Assembly (NCBI GenBank): GCA_027575805.1
Contig: JANBPU010000011.1
Coordinates: 62,001-126,000, forward strand
DNA: 64,000 nucleotides
Direction: 5' to 3'
Source of the DNA: Mycoemilia scoparia
Lineage: Eukaryota; Kickxellomycota; Kickxellomycetes; Kickxellales; Kickxellaceae
The stretch's first letter is position 1. The number at the start of each line of letters is the position of its first letter. Below the pieces are notes generated by a model, which was not told the DNA's origin, searched no databases, and saw only the letters and a program-made list of their open reading frames with translations. Position numbers and translations under genes: made by a program. Below, in pieces: positions 29,431 to 40,539 of this stretch.

Positions 29431-32400
29431 ATGGGCCTACCCGCGCCCGTAGCACCAAAAGGGTTGAATACCGGCGATGGTTCTAATCGATTCAAGGTAG
29501 GGGTTGCATTATTGTTTATACTTTGGAACTTATTTCCAAAGAAATACTGATACCAGTGTGTTGGCTAGAAACAGCCATAAGGCAAGTGCTGTTTGTATGC
29601 TAAAATTTTCAAACATGTTGAACGATTCTTTTAGTATCAACCATTTCGCGCACGCATCGAAAAACTAGATGTTCATGTTGCTCGGAGGATTGAAAGATAT
29701 CTCGATGAGCCGGAGGACACTGGCTCTTACTTTGCAGAAGCCCTCCAGTCATGGAGAGATCTCAACTGCACTGCGGATTTCACACAATTTTACCACAAAA
29801 TCAACAATGTTACAAAATCCCTAGCACAAATCATATACCACAAAGACACGATCATAGATGTCCTGGAGGAGTTTTTGACAAAGAAAGGTTCGCTAACAAT
29901 TGAACCAATTCTGAACTTAATAGTCACGTTGGCTCGTGATTTGCAAGAGGATTTTTACTCCTACTATCCTAGAGTAATGGGCTGGATCATACCCTTAGTC
30001 AAGTCCCAGGATGTGGAAACTGTCGAGTGGTCATACAATGCAATGGCCTATCTATTCAAATATTTGTCCAAGCCCATACTTGCTGATATGGGTACTACAT
30101 TCAAGTTAATGGCTCCACTTTTGGGCTATGAGCGCCAGAAAAACCATATTCGGAGATTTGCGGCCGAATCGCTTTCGTATCTTATTCGAAAACTCAGAGG
30201 AAATGATCTCAAGTCTCTTATTGAACTCGTTATCCATTCCTTGATTGAAACATCCCAGTCTTCGATTGACGGATTCAGGGAGGGTCTATCTCTGCTCTTC
30301 TTTGAGTGTATGAAGAGTGTGGATCATCAGTTCCATTCTAAATCGCCGGCTATTTTCAAGGCATTGCTAGAAGAGGCACAGAAACACGAAATTTCACAGT
30401 TGGATATAGAGAATGAGCCAGTTTTCCGACTTGTCACCTCCGTGTGGAAGCTATGTTTGCATTATTCTAAGAAGTATACCTCTGAGCCACTTTGGGAAAC
30501 ACTGATAAGCGAATTTAACAGGACAGTTAAGAAGGACGATAAGTTGGATGGCCACCTAAAGGTCAATGGTCTTGCCCTTCTCACTTCAATAGCTGCAATT
30601 GGCGCAACTCTGCGCAAGGGCACTCGAGTTCACAATCCGTCGCAAGTATACGATCTCGCAGAAAAGTGTTTTATCTCATACAATACTCCAGAAAAGGCTC
30701 AGGATCAGGAGACAGCGGAAAAAGTGTTTATAAGCGAGAGAACCAAACTAGTTGTGTCCTTGCTTTTGTTCGGATCCCTGGAAAACGTACTATCTTCTGG
30801 AAAGGTTTTGCTCAACCATGTGTTTGAAACTAGAAACCCAGCTATCATTCTTCCCTTGTCTACTTCGCTTATAAAATTGAGGTGGTCTCATACCAACCAG
30901 ATCTTGCTGCCCTATATGGTCAAGTTTGTTGCTGCTTGTTGGAAGAGCTCATCAGTAGAAATTTTGCTTGCGTTCACACATCTGATTCGATTCTCCGAGT
31001 TGTCATTTTCTAGTGGTGCAATGTCTACCGTGCTTAGTCCCGGCGGCCAGCTATTGCTTACTTCAGTGACAAAAAAGTCCAAGAAGGGTTCTAAGTCTGA
31101 AAGTCATGACGTTCCGCAAGCCATCATTAAACTGCTTGATTCAGAAGTAGATTGGCGCGAATACATGTCTAGTGCTCTGAAAGCCCCCAATACAGAAAAT
31201 ATCATTAGTCACGATCAATCATTTAGTCCAGACTGGGATAATGAAGAAGGCTCTGATGAAGAGCGCGATAAGGATTCCAGAGAAGTTTCACAGCTTGCAC
31301 TATACTCGGCTTTAATTTCCACCATTCAGATTATATCTATTGAGCCTCAAGCTGCCAATGATGCTCTCCTTAGGCTTGCGCACAGTTTGGTAGCATCTCT
31401 ACAAGATTCGCAGCCAGAGGACGATTTAGCTATGAGCAGCCGGGACCCTTCTAACCCAGACGTTTTTTGGGGACAGGGTTCAATACAGTTGCCGGTTGTT
31501 GGTCTGCTTGGTCAAGCGTTGAAGGCATTAGCAAAATCAAGCTCTTGTCTACCCCCACCTTCTGTAGTTCCAGACATGTTGTCATTGTGGAATGTACTAA
31601 TGAATGAAATATTACCCATTTACCGAAACAGTGTAATACTGATAGATGGGGTTGCAAGTATCGGATCACAGCTAAGAATGTTCAAAGAAGGTGCACAATC
31701 TCAAACACTTTCGGTGGAATTGCAAGGCAGCATAGCCGAAGCACTTTCTACCGAAAAGCTCGAGCAAAGTCTACCAATATTTGAGGCCAATTTGGCCAAT
31801 TTCCAACACCAGGTCAGGCTTTCAACCCTTCGATTGATGGAAAATTTTGAGCAAATAACATTCAAGCCATCCGATAGCAGTAGCAACAACGAACTGTTAT
31901 CCCCTGTTAGTTTGCTGCGTTCTATGGAGGAAATTCCTGTCACAATAGACAGGTATCGTGAAAAAACCAACATAATGCGCCAGTTCTCGGTTGTTGTCCT
32001 TAACGGTCGTATCCCAGCAGTTTACCTTCGCTGTGTTGCCACAACTATTGCATCAAACTTGGCAGTCAATATGAAACTTGTTTGGACAGAAGTCATAACA
32101 TCTTTGGGCAGCTTTGCAAGCAAGCATCAAAAGATTTTCTGGGAAGTCATATGGGGCATTTTGGACAGATTTGGAGATGAAATCAAACTATCCGAAACAA
32201 ACCTAACTCCTGAAGCCAACCAGCAATATTCTATAATGCAGAGATACTTTGAGGATCCCTTCACCGCCAAGAGAGTCTCCCCACTTGAAGGTCACCCTTT
32301 GGAATGCCCGACTGTTAACCAAGTATTTTCCGTCTACTCTCAGTCCAAAAACATGTTCTCCCCCGAGACTTTGAATGGACAGCTCGAGTGGCATTATATA

Positions 32401-35400
32401 TTGACAACGGTATCACAAAATGAAAGGGTGGACTATCCAAATCTGTACGTGCTATTGCTAAAAACTTTGAGCCAAGTTGGGCCCCGCATTGCTGAAGAGC
32501 ATTCTGACCCACTTAATGATCTATTCATTGATTTCGTTACAAGCAAAATAAACTTGGATGAAGATGGAAAATTTAACGAGTCTGGCGAAGAGGGTACGAA
32601 GAAGTCAACAAATAAACGCGGGGCATTGATACCCAGACAGTTTGACCTTCCTGATCGCAGATCAACCGAAAACCGCCTGTCGGCATTCCTTGTATTGTAC
32701 TCTAAATTCAAAAAACCAGGTCAAGCTAAACTCGGAACCCAGATGTACAACATCTACCTACAACTCCTTATGAAGGGAGAGTCAAAAACTCAGCGTCAGG
32801 CACTAGACTGTATTTTGACTTGGGGCAACCCTTCAATTACCCCATATTCGGAAAATCTATACCACCTTCTTGATGAGGTCAAATTCCGTGATGAGCTTCA
32901 CACCTTTAGCCTAGACCCAGAAAGCGAGGCCATCCACTCTGAGCATCGCAAGGAGCTATTGCCAGTGCTTTTGCGTATCCTCTATGGTCGTATTATCTTA
33001 CGCAAGGGAAAAGCATCTTCAAAGGCCGGTATGGGTGCGCGCCGTGTTGCTGTTTTGAGCGCAATCACCATGCTTCAGTCTCAAGAACTTGAACAGTTTG
33101 CACAACTTATTATGAAGCCCTTCGTCCCTATACTCAAAATGGCAACTAATGAGAGCATACTAAAGAGTGACCCAGGGCATATATTCTCATTAACAGAACA
33201 GTCCTGGATTTCTGGCTCGGATGACTCAGAGGATGCAATGGACATTGAAAAGAACTACACAGATGCCTTTGTTAACATCCCAGCCAAGAAGCAGCTTGGT
33301 TTTCTTCGTCTGCTTGGTGACATGATAAAGCAAATGGGAGTTAGATTAGTTCCTGTTCTTCACAATTCTCTAGCAGTTGTGCTTGGTCTCATTGCTAATT
33401 CACAAAGACAATTAGAAAACAAACCAAGTGTCGCTGAAAACGCTGAAAAGGGCAATGAGGATGAGTCTGATGCTGATGCTGATGCTGATGCTGATGACGA
33501 GGGAGATGAGGAGATGTTAAACAAGGACAGCCAGACTGTCAATACAAACCAGCACTACCAGGCTCTTCGTACTATTAGACAGACTGCTATTAGACGGCTT
33601 CGTGATATTTTTGCACTTCACCCACCAAACCACACGTTTGAGCCCTATATACAATGCATATACTATAATGTCATTTCCCCCCGCATAGACATGCTTGATA
33701 TAGAAAATACCCAAGGGCCAAGTGCTTTGTTGGAATTATTGCATTCATGGTCCACACACCCAGAGTACCTGCCATTCCTTGTCAACTTTAATGCTTTGAC
33801 TATTCCGATGCTGATCCGCCTTCTTTCCGCGCCCAAAGTGCGCCTTAATGTTATTTCGCTTATCCTCGACATAATCGAGTCTCTTATCAAAGTCGACGAA
33901 TACGCCCCAGACGATATTAAGGACCTAGCCAGAGCAACTGTAAAGGCCAACACATCTGAGCTATTATCACACATTAACGCATGCTTCACAAAGGCCAGCA
34001 AAAGTACATCAGCAACCTCAAAATCATCAGCCAGCTTCATCCAAAACAGAGTGTTTGCTCGTGGATTGGAATTGCTTTCTTGCGTTGCCGAGTATGCTGA
34101 TAGTGCCGACAACGCCCGCGTGCTTCTTGAGCTATTGATGCCACTACTTCGTCGCCCCAACAGGGTAGTGTCAGAGAAGATAAAGGCTCACATATTGGAG
34201 GTATTCTTGCAATTTTGCGAATTGGTGTTGGACTCAACATCTGATGGCAGGCAGTCTGGTGTGACCGAGAGCCCAAAAGCAAGACTCTTTAACCAGTATC
34301 TTGGTGCTGTCAGTCTGGTATTTTCGAACCTGAAATCCAGAGCGTGCAGACAAAAGCTGTGCTATGTTCTCAGTAAGTTGGCCGAGATCGACCCCACTCA
34401 AAAACAGAAAGCCAAGAAGCCTGTGTCTTTGGCACCAGTGGCAAGCCTGATAACCGATCTCAATTCGTATTCTACCAAGAGGTTGGATGAATTTGACTTT
34501 GACACAAGACTCGCAGCATTTGCAAAGCTTAGTGGCCAAATGTGGAATGATAGTGGCGTTTTGGATGGGCGTGCATGGCTTCCGCTTCTTCACAACCTTG
34601 TTTATTTTGCTCAGGATACAGAAGAAATGTCGATTCGCTCGAATGCGTCTATGGGAATCAACAAGTTTATTGATAGAGCAGCGCCACTACTGTCTGCCCA
34701 AGATGGATCAGAGAGTTCTACCCATGATATAAAATCAGAGGCAGCCATATTTACATCTCATATGGTACATGTGGTCTATGTTGCCATAAAACGCTCATTT
34801 GCCTTGTCTTCAGCAGTTGTCAGAACTGAGTTCCTCTCGGTACTATCTCACTCTGTTTCCACATGTGGTGATAGTCTTATTCAATTCGCCGATCTCAAAA
34901 TCTTAGACCACTCTGATAAAGAGGCCAGCTTCTTTTACAATATTCAGCATATCCAAGTTCATCGTCGTATCCGTGCACTCAAACGATTTGTATCATTGCT
35001 GTCACCTAACCAAAAAGACGATAGTGCGGCCATGGATGTTGAAGAAGATAATGGCGTTTCTGGCCAAGAGGCAGTCATAACACAGAATCAATGCCCCTTC
35101 CGCACCCAGACACTGACCAAGCTGCTTATCCCACTATTTGAACATTTCGTTTTTGAAAGTGATCTACAAGCCGACCACTCTCTAGTCGCAGAGGCAGTCA
35201 ACACTATTGGAGCCGTCGGCATGGTTCTTCCCTGGGAAACATACTATTCTCACATCCGTAAATATATGCGACTAGTTCAAAGGAAGCCAGAGCTTGAAAA
35301 ACCACTTGTACGTATCGTTGTTGCTTTTGTCAACAACTTCCACTTTGATCTCAAGTCTGTTAATGTTGAAGATGATACTGTGAATGCTGATGCTACAGCA

Positions 35401-38400
35401 GTATCAACAGAGCAAAAAGAAGACGTGCAAGGTGCTGGAGTAGCTGATGATATTGTTGATAGTTTTGAGGTGGCTGATGATGATGATGATGATGATGACA
35501 CAGCAGTCGAGGAAGACATCGCCGAAGCTCTGCAACAAAAGCAGAGCCAAAAGCTTCGTCACATCCATGATGTCGTTGTAAGATCCTTAATCCCAGAGTT
35601 GAAGAAGTATATTTCTGTAGAAGTTGAAGAAAAACTCTTGTCCCGCATCCCTATCATACTGGCATGCATACGACTCCTGAAGATGCTGCCCAATGCCACC
35701 CTCAGGCTCCAGCTTCCCGGCCTACTGACCACTCTGTGCAGCCTTCTTCGTTCTCGCATGCTGAGCACTCGTGAAGCCGCCAGAGAGACCCTTCTCAAAG
35801 TTATCACTCTTCTCGGATGTGACTTTGTTGGCTTCATAGTCAAGGAGATGCGTAGCGTCCTCAAAAGAGGTTACCAACGCCATATTTTGGGATACACTCT
35901 ACATTCTATTCTCAACCACATCAAAGATAAAATCGACGTGGGAAGCCTTGATTACACTCTTGATCTCATGCTGGACATCGTATGCGAAGATATATTTGGC
36001 GAGACAGCTGCTGAAAAAGAAACCAAGGAACTTACAGGAAAGATCAAGGAGGCTCAAACGAACCGCGGAAAGGAGACATATGTTATTCTTGCCCGAATCG
36101 TTGATCTCGAAAACTTGGGCCGCCTACTATCTCCGCTCCGCGACATTCTTAGAGAGACAGACTCGCCAAAGGTTACGAAGAAGGTCCACGTCGTTTTACA
36201 GTCAATATCGCACGGTGCAAATGCAAACCCAGGGTTTGACCCAAAGGTTGTTCTAACATTCTGTCATGGCCTTATTTACCAGAATCTCAACTTGTCACAA
36301 AAGGCCAAGGACAAGGCAGCGCGAGCAAAGGAGCTCAAGGAGGCCAAGGCCAGAATGCGTGTAGATGCAGAGGACACATTTAAGGTGGCTGCAAATCCAC
36401 TAGCCAATGCCGCCAAGAGAGATAACCTGGCCAACAATGCACACAGGTTTGTTGAGTTTGGCTTGAACCTGGTCCTTGCCGCATTGAAAAAGAGGAAGTT
36501 TGATACCAACGATTCTGATCAGCTCTCAATGCTCAATCCATTTGTGGATGTAGTTGGAAACTGTCTTTTCTCGCGATATGACCTCATTGTCAGCACATCT
36601 CTTCAAATTCTATCAGTACTGACCAAAATGCCATTGCCAGCATTTAAGCGTGGCACCTCAGTTATTATCAAAAGGATTTTCCAGCTTTTGGGTTCAGCTC
36701 CCAACACTCAGTCGCAAACCGTGCAGGGCTGCTTCCGCTTTTTGACTTCAGTTCTTCGCTCAAAGACATGCCAAGAGTATGTGGACATTCCCCCTCAGCA
36801 ATTGACTTTCCTTCTACAGTTTATCCAACCGGATCTTGAGATTCCTGACAGACAGTCAACGACATTCAGTCTCATTCGAGCAATTATGTTAAAGAGACTG
36901 GTGGTCGATACCATATATGATCTAATTGATTCCATCCGTGAACTTATGGTCACTGCACAGGCGTCTCACACTCGAGAACTGTGTAGACAGGCCTGGATGC
37001 AATTTATGATGGAATACCCGCTTGGAGAGAAGCGCATCAAATCATCCATTGCATTCTTGACCCAAAACTGCACAGGATATGCCTTTGAGAGCGGGAGAGA
37101 GAGCGCGATGGAAGCAATGTCCGACATTACACAAAAGTTCAGCGACCAGCTGTTCCTTCCCAACATTGCCGAGCCATTCTTTTTCTCTCTGGTCATAGTA
37201 CTCAGCAGCGATGACAGCAATCGATGCAGAAAGGTCGCCGCAAGCATGATCAAGCTTCTCTTTGCACGCCTTGACACCCAACGCCTGAACACCATCTATG
37301 CTGCCCTGAAAAAGTGGTGTGGCGTTATAGCCGACATGGCCCAGAAAAGGATCACGGATGTTTCAAACCAGCAAAAGGCAAAGCAGGTGCAGCTTGCTTT
37401 GGCTGCATTGCAAGTTTACGGATTGCTTTGTGAATCGCTTGGAGAACGCATCAAGCGCAGGTTGCCTGAAATCATGGAGGCAGTCAGCAGTGCACTGGCC
37501 GTGTCGCTTATTTCGTGGAAAGAGGCTGAGAAGGCAATGCAGGCCCAAAGTGCTCGCCCTCTTCCACTTTTGGATGAATTGGACAGCGCTGGGTTTGACC
37601 CCACTGGCGTTCAGTCTGAGATGCTAAACTGGGAGATGGGTTACTTTGCTCTCAACACGTTTAACAAGATAGTTCAGGCCAATTCTAGTACCCTGTTCGG
37701 TCAACCCCAGTCTACAATATGGTGGCTAACAGTTCAGCTGCTTTCCCACCCTCATGCCTGGATACGTCTTTCCAGCTCACGCCTTTTGGGACAATACTTT
37801 GCTGGAGCCGACTCTTCATGGGTTGCAGTAGCCAGTGGCACTCCTATCCAAACTGGACTCGACTATGACGATGATGGTATGGAGATTGCACCGAAATACA
37901 AAGGCGGCCCAAAGAACGCACTCATGACATTTGTTGCTCTTAGAGAAACTGCCTCCAAGCTTATCGTGCAAATCAATGGCAAGATATTGACCGAAGAAAT
38001 GGCCTCGCAGGCTGTAAAGAACTTGCTCTTTATTGGAAAGTGCTTTAACGAGGTTTCATCCCATGCAGTGGACGACAAAGATCTCAGCAATGGTGCTGGC
38101 GATGACGATGATAATGATGATGAAAACAAAGCTGATGGCAATGATGAGAACCATGAGGAGGAAGAATCCAAATCAAAGAACAAAATCAACCCGGACAACT
38201 CTCTTAGTTGGCTTGTTCGTAAGATGAGCCACATTTCTAAACTCGAGCTGGCCCAGCATAGAAACCAGGTTGTCAAGCGCACAGCCTGTTTCCGGTGGTT
38301 TGCTGCAATCTCGTCTGTTATGGAAGTTGAGAACCTCAAGGCATATCTCCCAACCATCATCGAGTCCATATACAGGACTGTGGAGGACGAGCAGGCATAC

Positions 38401-38715
38401 AGTGGATCTGCTAAAACTAATAACGACGAACTGCGCGAGCTTGGTCGAGAAGTCATGGAACTACTGCAAAATAAGGTTGGTACCTCCGAATATTTTGTGA
38501 TCTACAACGGGATCAGGGCCTCAATTGAAAATGTCCGTCAAGAAAGGCGTGAGAAGCGCAAGCAGCTCGCAATCTTGGATCCTGAACTACATGCGAGCCG
38601 GAAGCTCAAACGCAACAAAGCCAAGGCTGAGAGCAAAAAGCGAAAGAGCGAAGCCACCAGCTTTGTGCGAAATAAGATCCGTGTCAAGGCAGCAAAAAAC
38701 AGAGACGGATTATAG
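29431..38715 (+). CDS. UTP20: U3 snoRNP/SSU processome protein Utp20 (DRIM)
   Basis: A giant HEAT-repeat protein of the small-subunit processome, needed for 18S rRNA maturation in the nucleolus. Two exons: 29431-29496 (22 codons) and 29635-38715, totalling 3048 residues, against about 2500 in yeast and 2785 in human. The N terminus reads FKYQPFRARIEKLDVHVAR then YLDEPEDTGSYFAEALQSW; the family body follows with LKMLPNATLRLQLPGLLTTL, EMRSVLKRGYQRHILGYTLH, FVEFGLNLVLAALKKRKFD and YPLGEKRIKSSIAFLTQN; the C terminus is Lys/Arg-rich (ASRKLKRNKAKAESKKRKSE), probably for nuclear import. The extra length comes mostly from acidic inserts: an Asp-Ala repeat near 33465-33500, poly-Asp near 35475-35500, and an Asp/Asn/Glu stretch near 38095-38170. 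The frame is open for over 9 kb. Confidence 0.93.
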
Positions 38716-38880
38716 ACGATTTGCTTGCTCTGTACCCCGCATCAATTTAAGCCCTTTATTACTCAATCACTATTATAATAAACGTGTCTTTATTAAACAA
38801 CTGCATTTGTATGGGGCAATTTGTGCAGCATGAAAATATCCGTGGCAATCTTTGCTCCAAACCTATTTTAAATCTTGCTG

Positions 38881-39000
38881 TATGGGTAGCTATTTTTGAA
38901 GCGTGAACATTTGCTAACAAATGGTGGTCGCTCGTTTGGCTGCGATTGCGCCTATAATCGTTGGCCACTTAAAGGTGCCCTTCAAAAACCATCACCCATA
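38881..39000. repeat. MITE-like family A element, copy A5
   Basis: A 120-bp element from TATGGGTAGCTATTTTTGAA to TTCAAAAACCATCACCCATA. The interior CGTTTGGCTGCGATTGCGCC is a diverged, inverted form of the A-family core. Its right TA is also the left TA of the next element. Confidence 0.8.
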
Positions 39001-39152
39001 TGGCAGAGTCTCCTTCAAAGTTGTACCAGAATATTATCTTAGATAACAGGCAATAATCTGTCAGGCTCCAGCCAAAATACATAGCTTATAGGCCATTTGC
39101 AAGTAATATATGAGAGATATGCCTGTTCCCTTTTGATGGAGACCTTACCATA
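38999..39152. repeat. MITE-like family B element, copy B4
   Basis: It runs from TATGGCAGAGTCTCCTTCAA to GATGGAGACCTTACCATA. Here the terminal inverted repeat reads to the very end (TATGGYARRGTCTCC on both sides), which sets the boundary of the B family. It abuts A5 at a shared TA. Confidence 0.8.
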
Positions 39153-39159
39153 TAGCAAA

Positions 39160-39300
39160 ATTTCACTAGTGATCATGTGTGAAATAGGCAGAAATGAGCC
39201 CTGATATCATGACCTAATAATCAGCTATTTCATATGCAACTCCAAGGGATCCATTTTGCCTAAGGCCTTGTGGATCCTGACGACATGAAGAATTATTTGA
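39160..39300. repeat. dispersed repeat family C, copy 2 (degenerate)
   Basis: Similar to 1480-1620; shares AGGCAGAAATGAGCCC, AATCAGCTATTTCATATGCA and ATTTTGCCTAAGGCCTTGTG. Ends approximate. Confidence 0.5.
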
Positions 39301-39686
39301 GACATTTGATTTGCATTTTGGACAAAGTTGTGCATGAATAGAGGGTCAAAAGGGATGTTAACTTGCTAAAGATTACATGATGCACGATGGTACTATTTTT
39401 ATTCTTTGTCATGTTAAAGCCTGGCACAACGCCATGCATGGCCTTTTGGTTAACTGTGGCACACACACATGTACAGATACACAACAGTTATTGTGGAAGT
39501 CAAATTTGCTATCGCTATTACTACAAAGCCTTGGATTTCCACTAACGCATTAACGAATCCAAATATAGAGTGCGTAAGGGGACAGACTATGCCGCAAGCA
39601 TAACGACTATTGGCATCCAAAAGAAAAAGGGGCGTAAAAACATGTGTGCTTTTGAGCACATTCAAGCAGATGTTTCCAAAAGAGTC

Positions 39687-39695
39687 TATATAAAG
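39687..39695 (+). promoter_or_regulatory. TATA box for the small secreted-peptide frame
   Basis: TATATAAAG lies about 165 bases before the ATG at 39860, followed by CCAATAAAA and a pyrimidine-rich leader. It is one of the clearest TATA-like sites in the window. Confidence 0.45.
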
Positions 39696-39859
39696 CCAAT
39701 AAAAACCCTCTGTAGCTTATTCAATCACAGCATCCCATCTTTCTTCAACAATTGTCTTTCTGTTTCGTTTTCGGTCTGATATACCTCATCGGCTTGCACA
39801 ACCCTCCTGTCACACAAAAAGTCTGCTGCTACATACTAGAATTATACCAAGCACTTACA

Positions 39860-40030
39860 ATGAATCTCTTTTCTATGGTTGTACTATCAAGCATGCTCTT
39901 TGCAGCTATGGCCCTTTCCTCTCCGGTCCCAATTGATGACACTCTTACCAGCAAAAATGGTCTTCACCTGAAGCGAGATACCAACATATCGATGCGTAAT
40001 TCCCGAATCCAGGCTACGGATATGCAGTAG
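39860..40030 (+). CDS. small predicted secreted peptide precursor, 56 aa
   Basis: I do not recognise a family. The frame encodes 56 residues. The first 19-20 form a typical signal peptide (MNLFSMVVLSSMLFAAMALS), with a likely cleavage after AMA or LSS. A dibasic KR at residues 38-39 (HLKR|DTN) fits a Kex2-type site and would release a 17-residue C-terminal peptide, DTNISMRNSRIQATDMQ. There are no Cys residues. It has its own TATA-like site upstream and lies between repeat clusters. It may be a real secreted peptide, an exon of a longer gene, or chance; the signal peptide is the only strong evidence. Confidence 0.45.
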   Translation: MNLFSMVVLSSMLFAAMALSSPVPIDDTLTSKNGLHLKRDTNISMRNSRIQATDMQ

Positions 40031-40539
40031 TGAATGCACTCTCCTAAGCAGAAACAAAAGAAGTAGCGTTCCATAGACCATATTATTATTATCATTCCAT
40101 TTAATAGTGTAATTTTATTTCCATTGACCATATGGGTAGTTATTTGTGGAGGGTTAATCGCCCATTTGGCCGTGGTTGCCTCTATAATCATCGGCCACCA
40201 AAAGGCGCCCTTCAAAAATTATGATCCATATTTCTCGAATAACAAAAATCCATATAATTAAATATCTATTTTGTTTTACTATCAGCCAATATGTTGTAAA
40301 GTTACACATAGATCCATGCGACCCTATCCTGAAAAATGTTCTAGGCAAATAAAGCCACCTAGCATTTGGCATTGCTTGGTTATGCGAAATATTAAATCCC
40401 ATAGAACGTTGAAAGATCATCAATTTGTAAAGTTGTATGCGCTGTAATGCATTGCTATTTATTTAATGGCTTTCAGTCTTTTCAAAAAATATAGTCTCTT
40501 TTTCCTTTTATCTTTAATTTCAGGATAAAGAAAGGCACG
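40031..40539. other. intergenic upstream of the first PMT gene
   Basis: AT-rich; contains family A copy A6. Just before the ATG, AATTTCAGG could be an acceptor of a 5' leader intron. Nothing else seen. Confidence 0.5.
40131..40230. repeat. MITE-like family A element (short form), copy A6
   Basis: A 100-bp element from TATGGGTAGTTATTTGTGGA to TTCAAAAATTATGATCCATA, with core CCATTTGGCCGTGGTTGCCT and TATAATCATCGGCCACCAAA. Confidence 0.8.

Larger units (their letters stand above)
38716..39859. other. gene-free, repeat-filled stretch
   Basis: After the UTP20 3' end come adjoining A, B and C family repeats (38881 to about 39300), then AT-rich sequence and the promoter of the small secreted-peptide frame. 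No other coding region recognised. Confidence 0.6.

Noticed and set aside
37863..38456. 197-residue Ser-rich minus-strand frame inside UTP20
   Set aside because: Antisense to acidic and polar codons of UTP20; its Ser runs are the complement of the Asp/Glu repeats.
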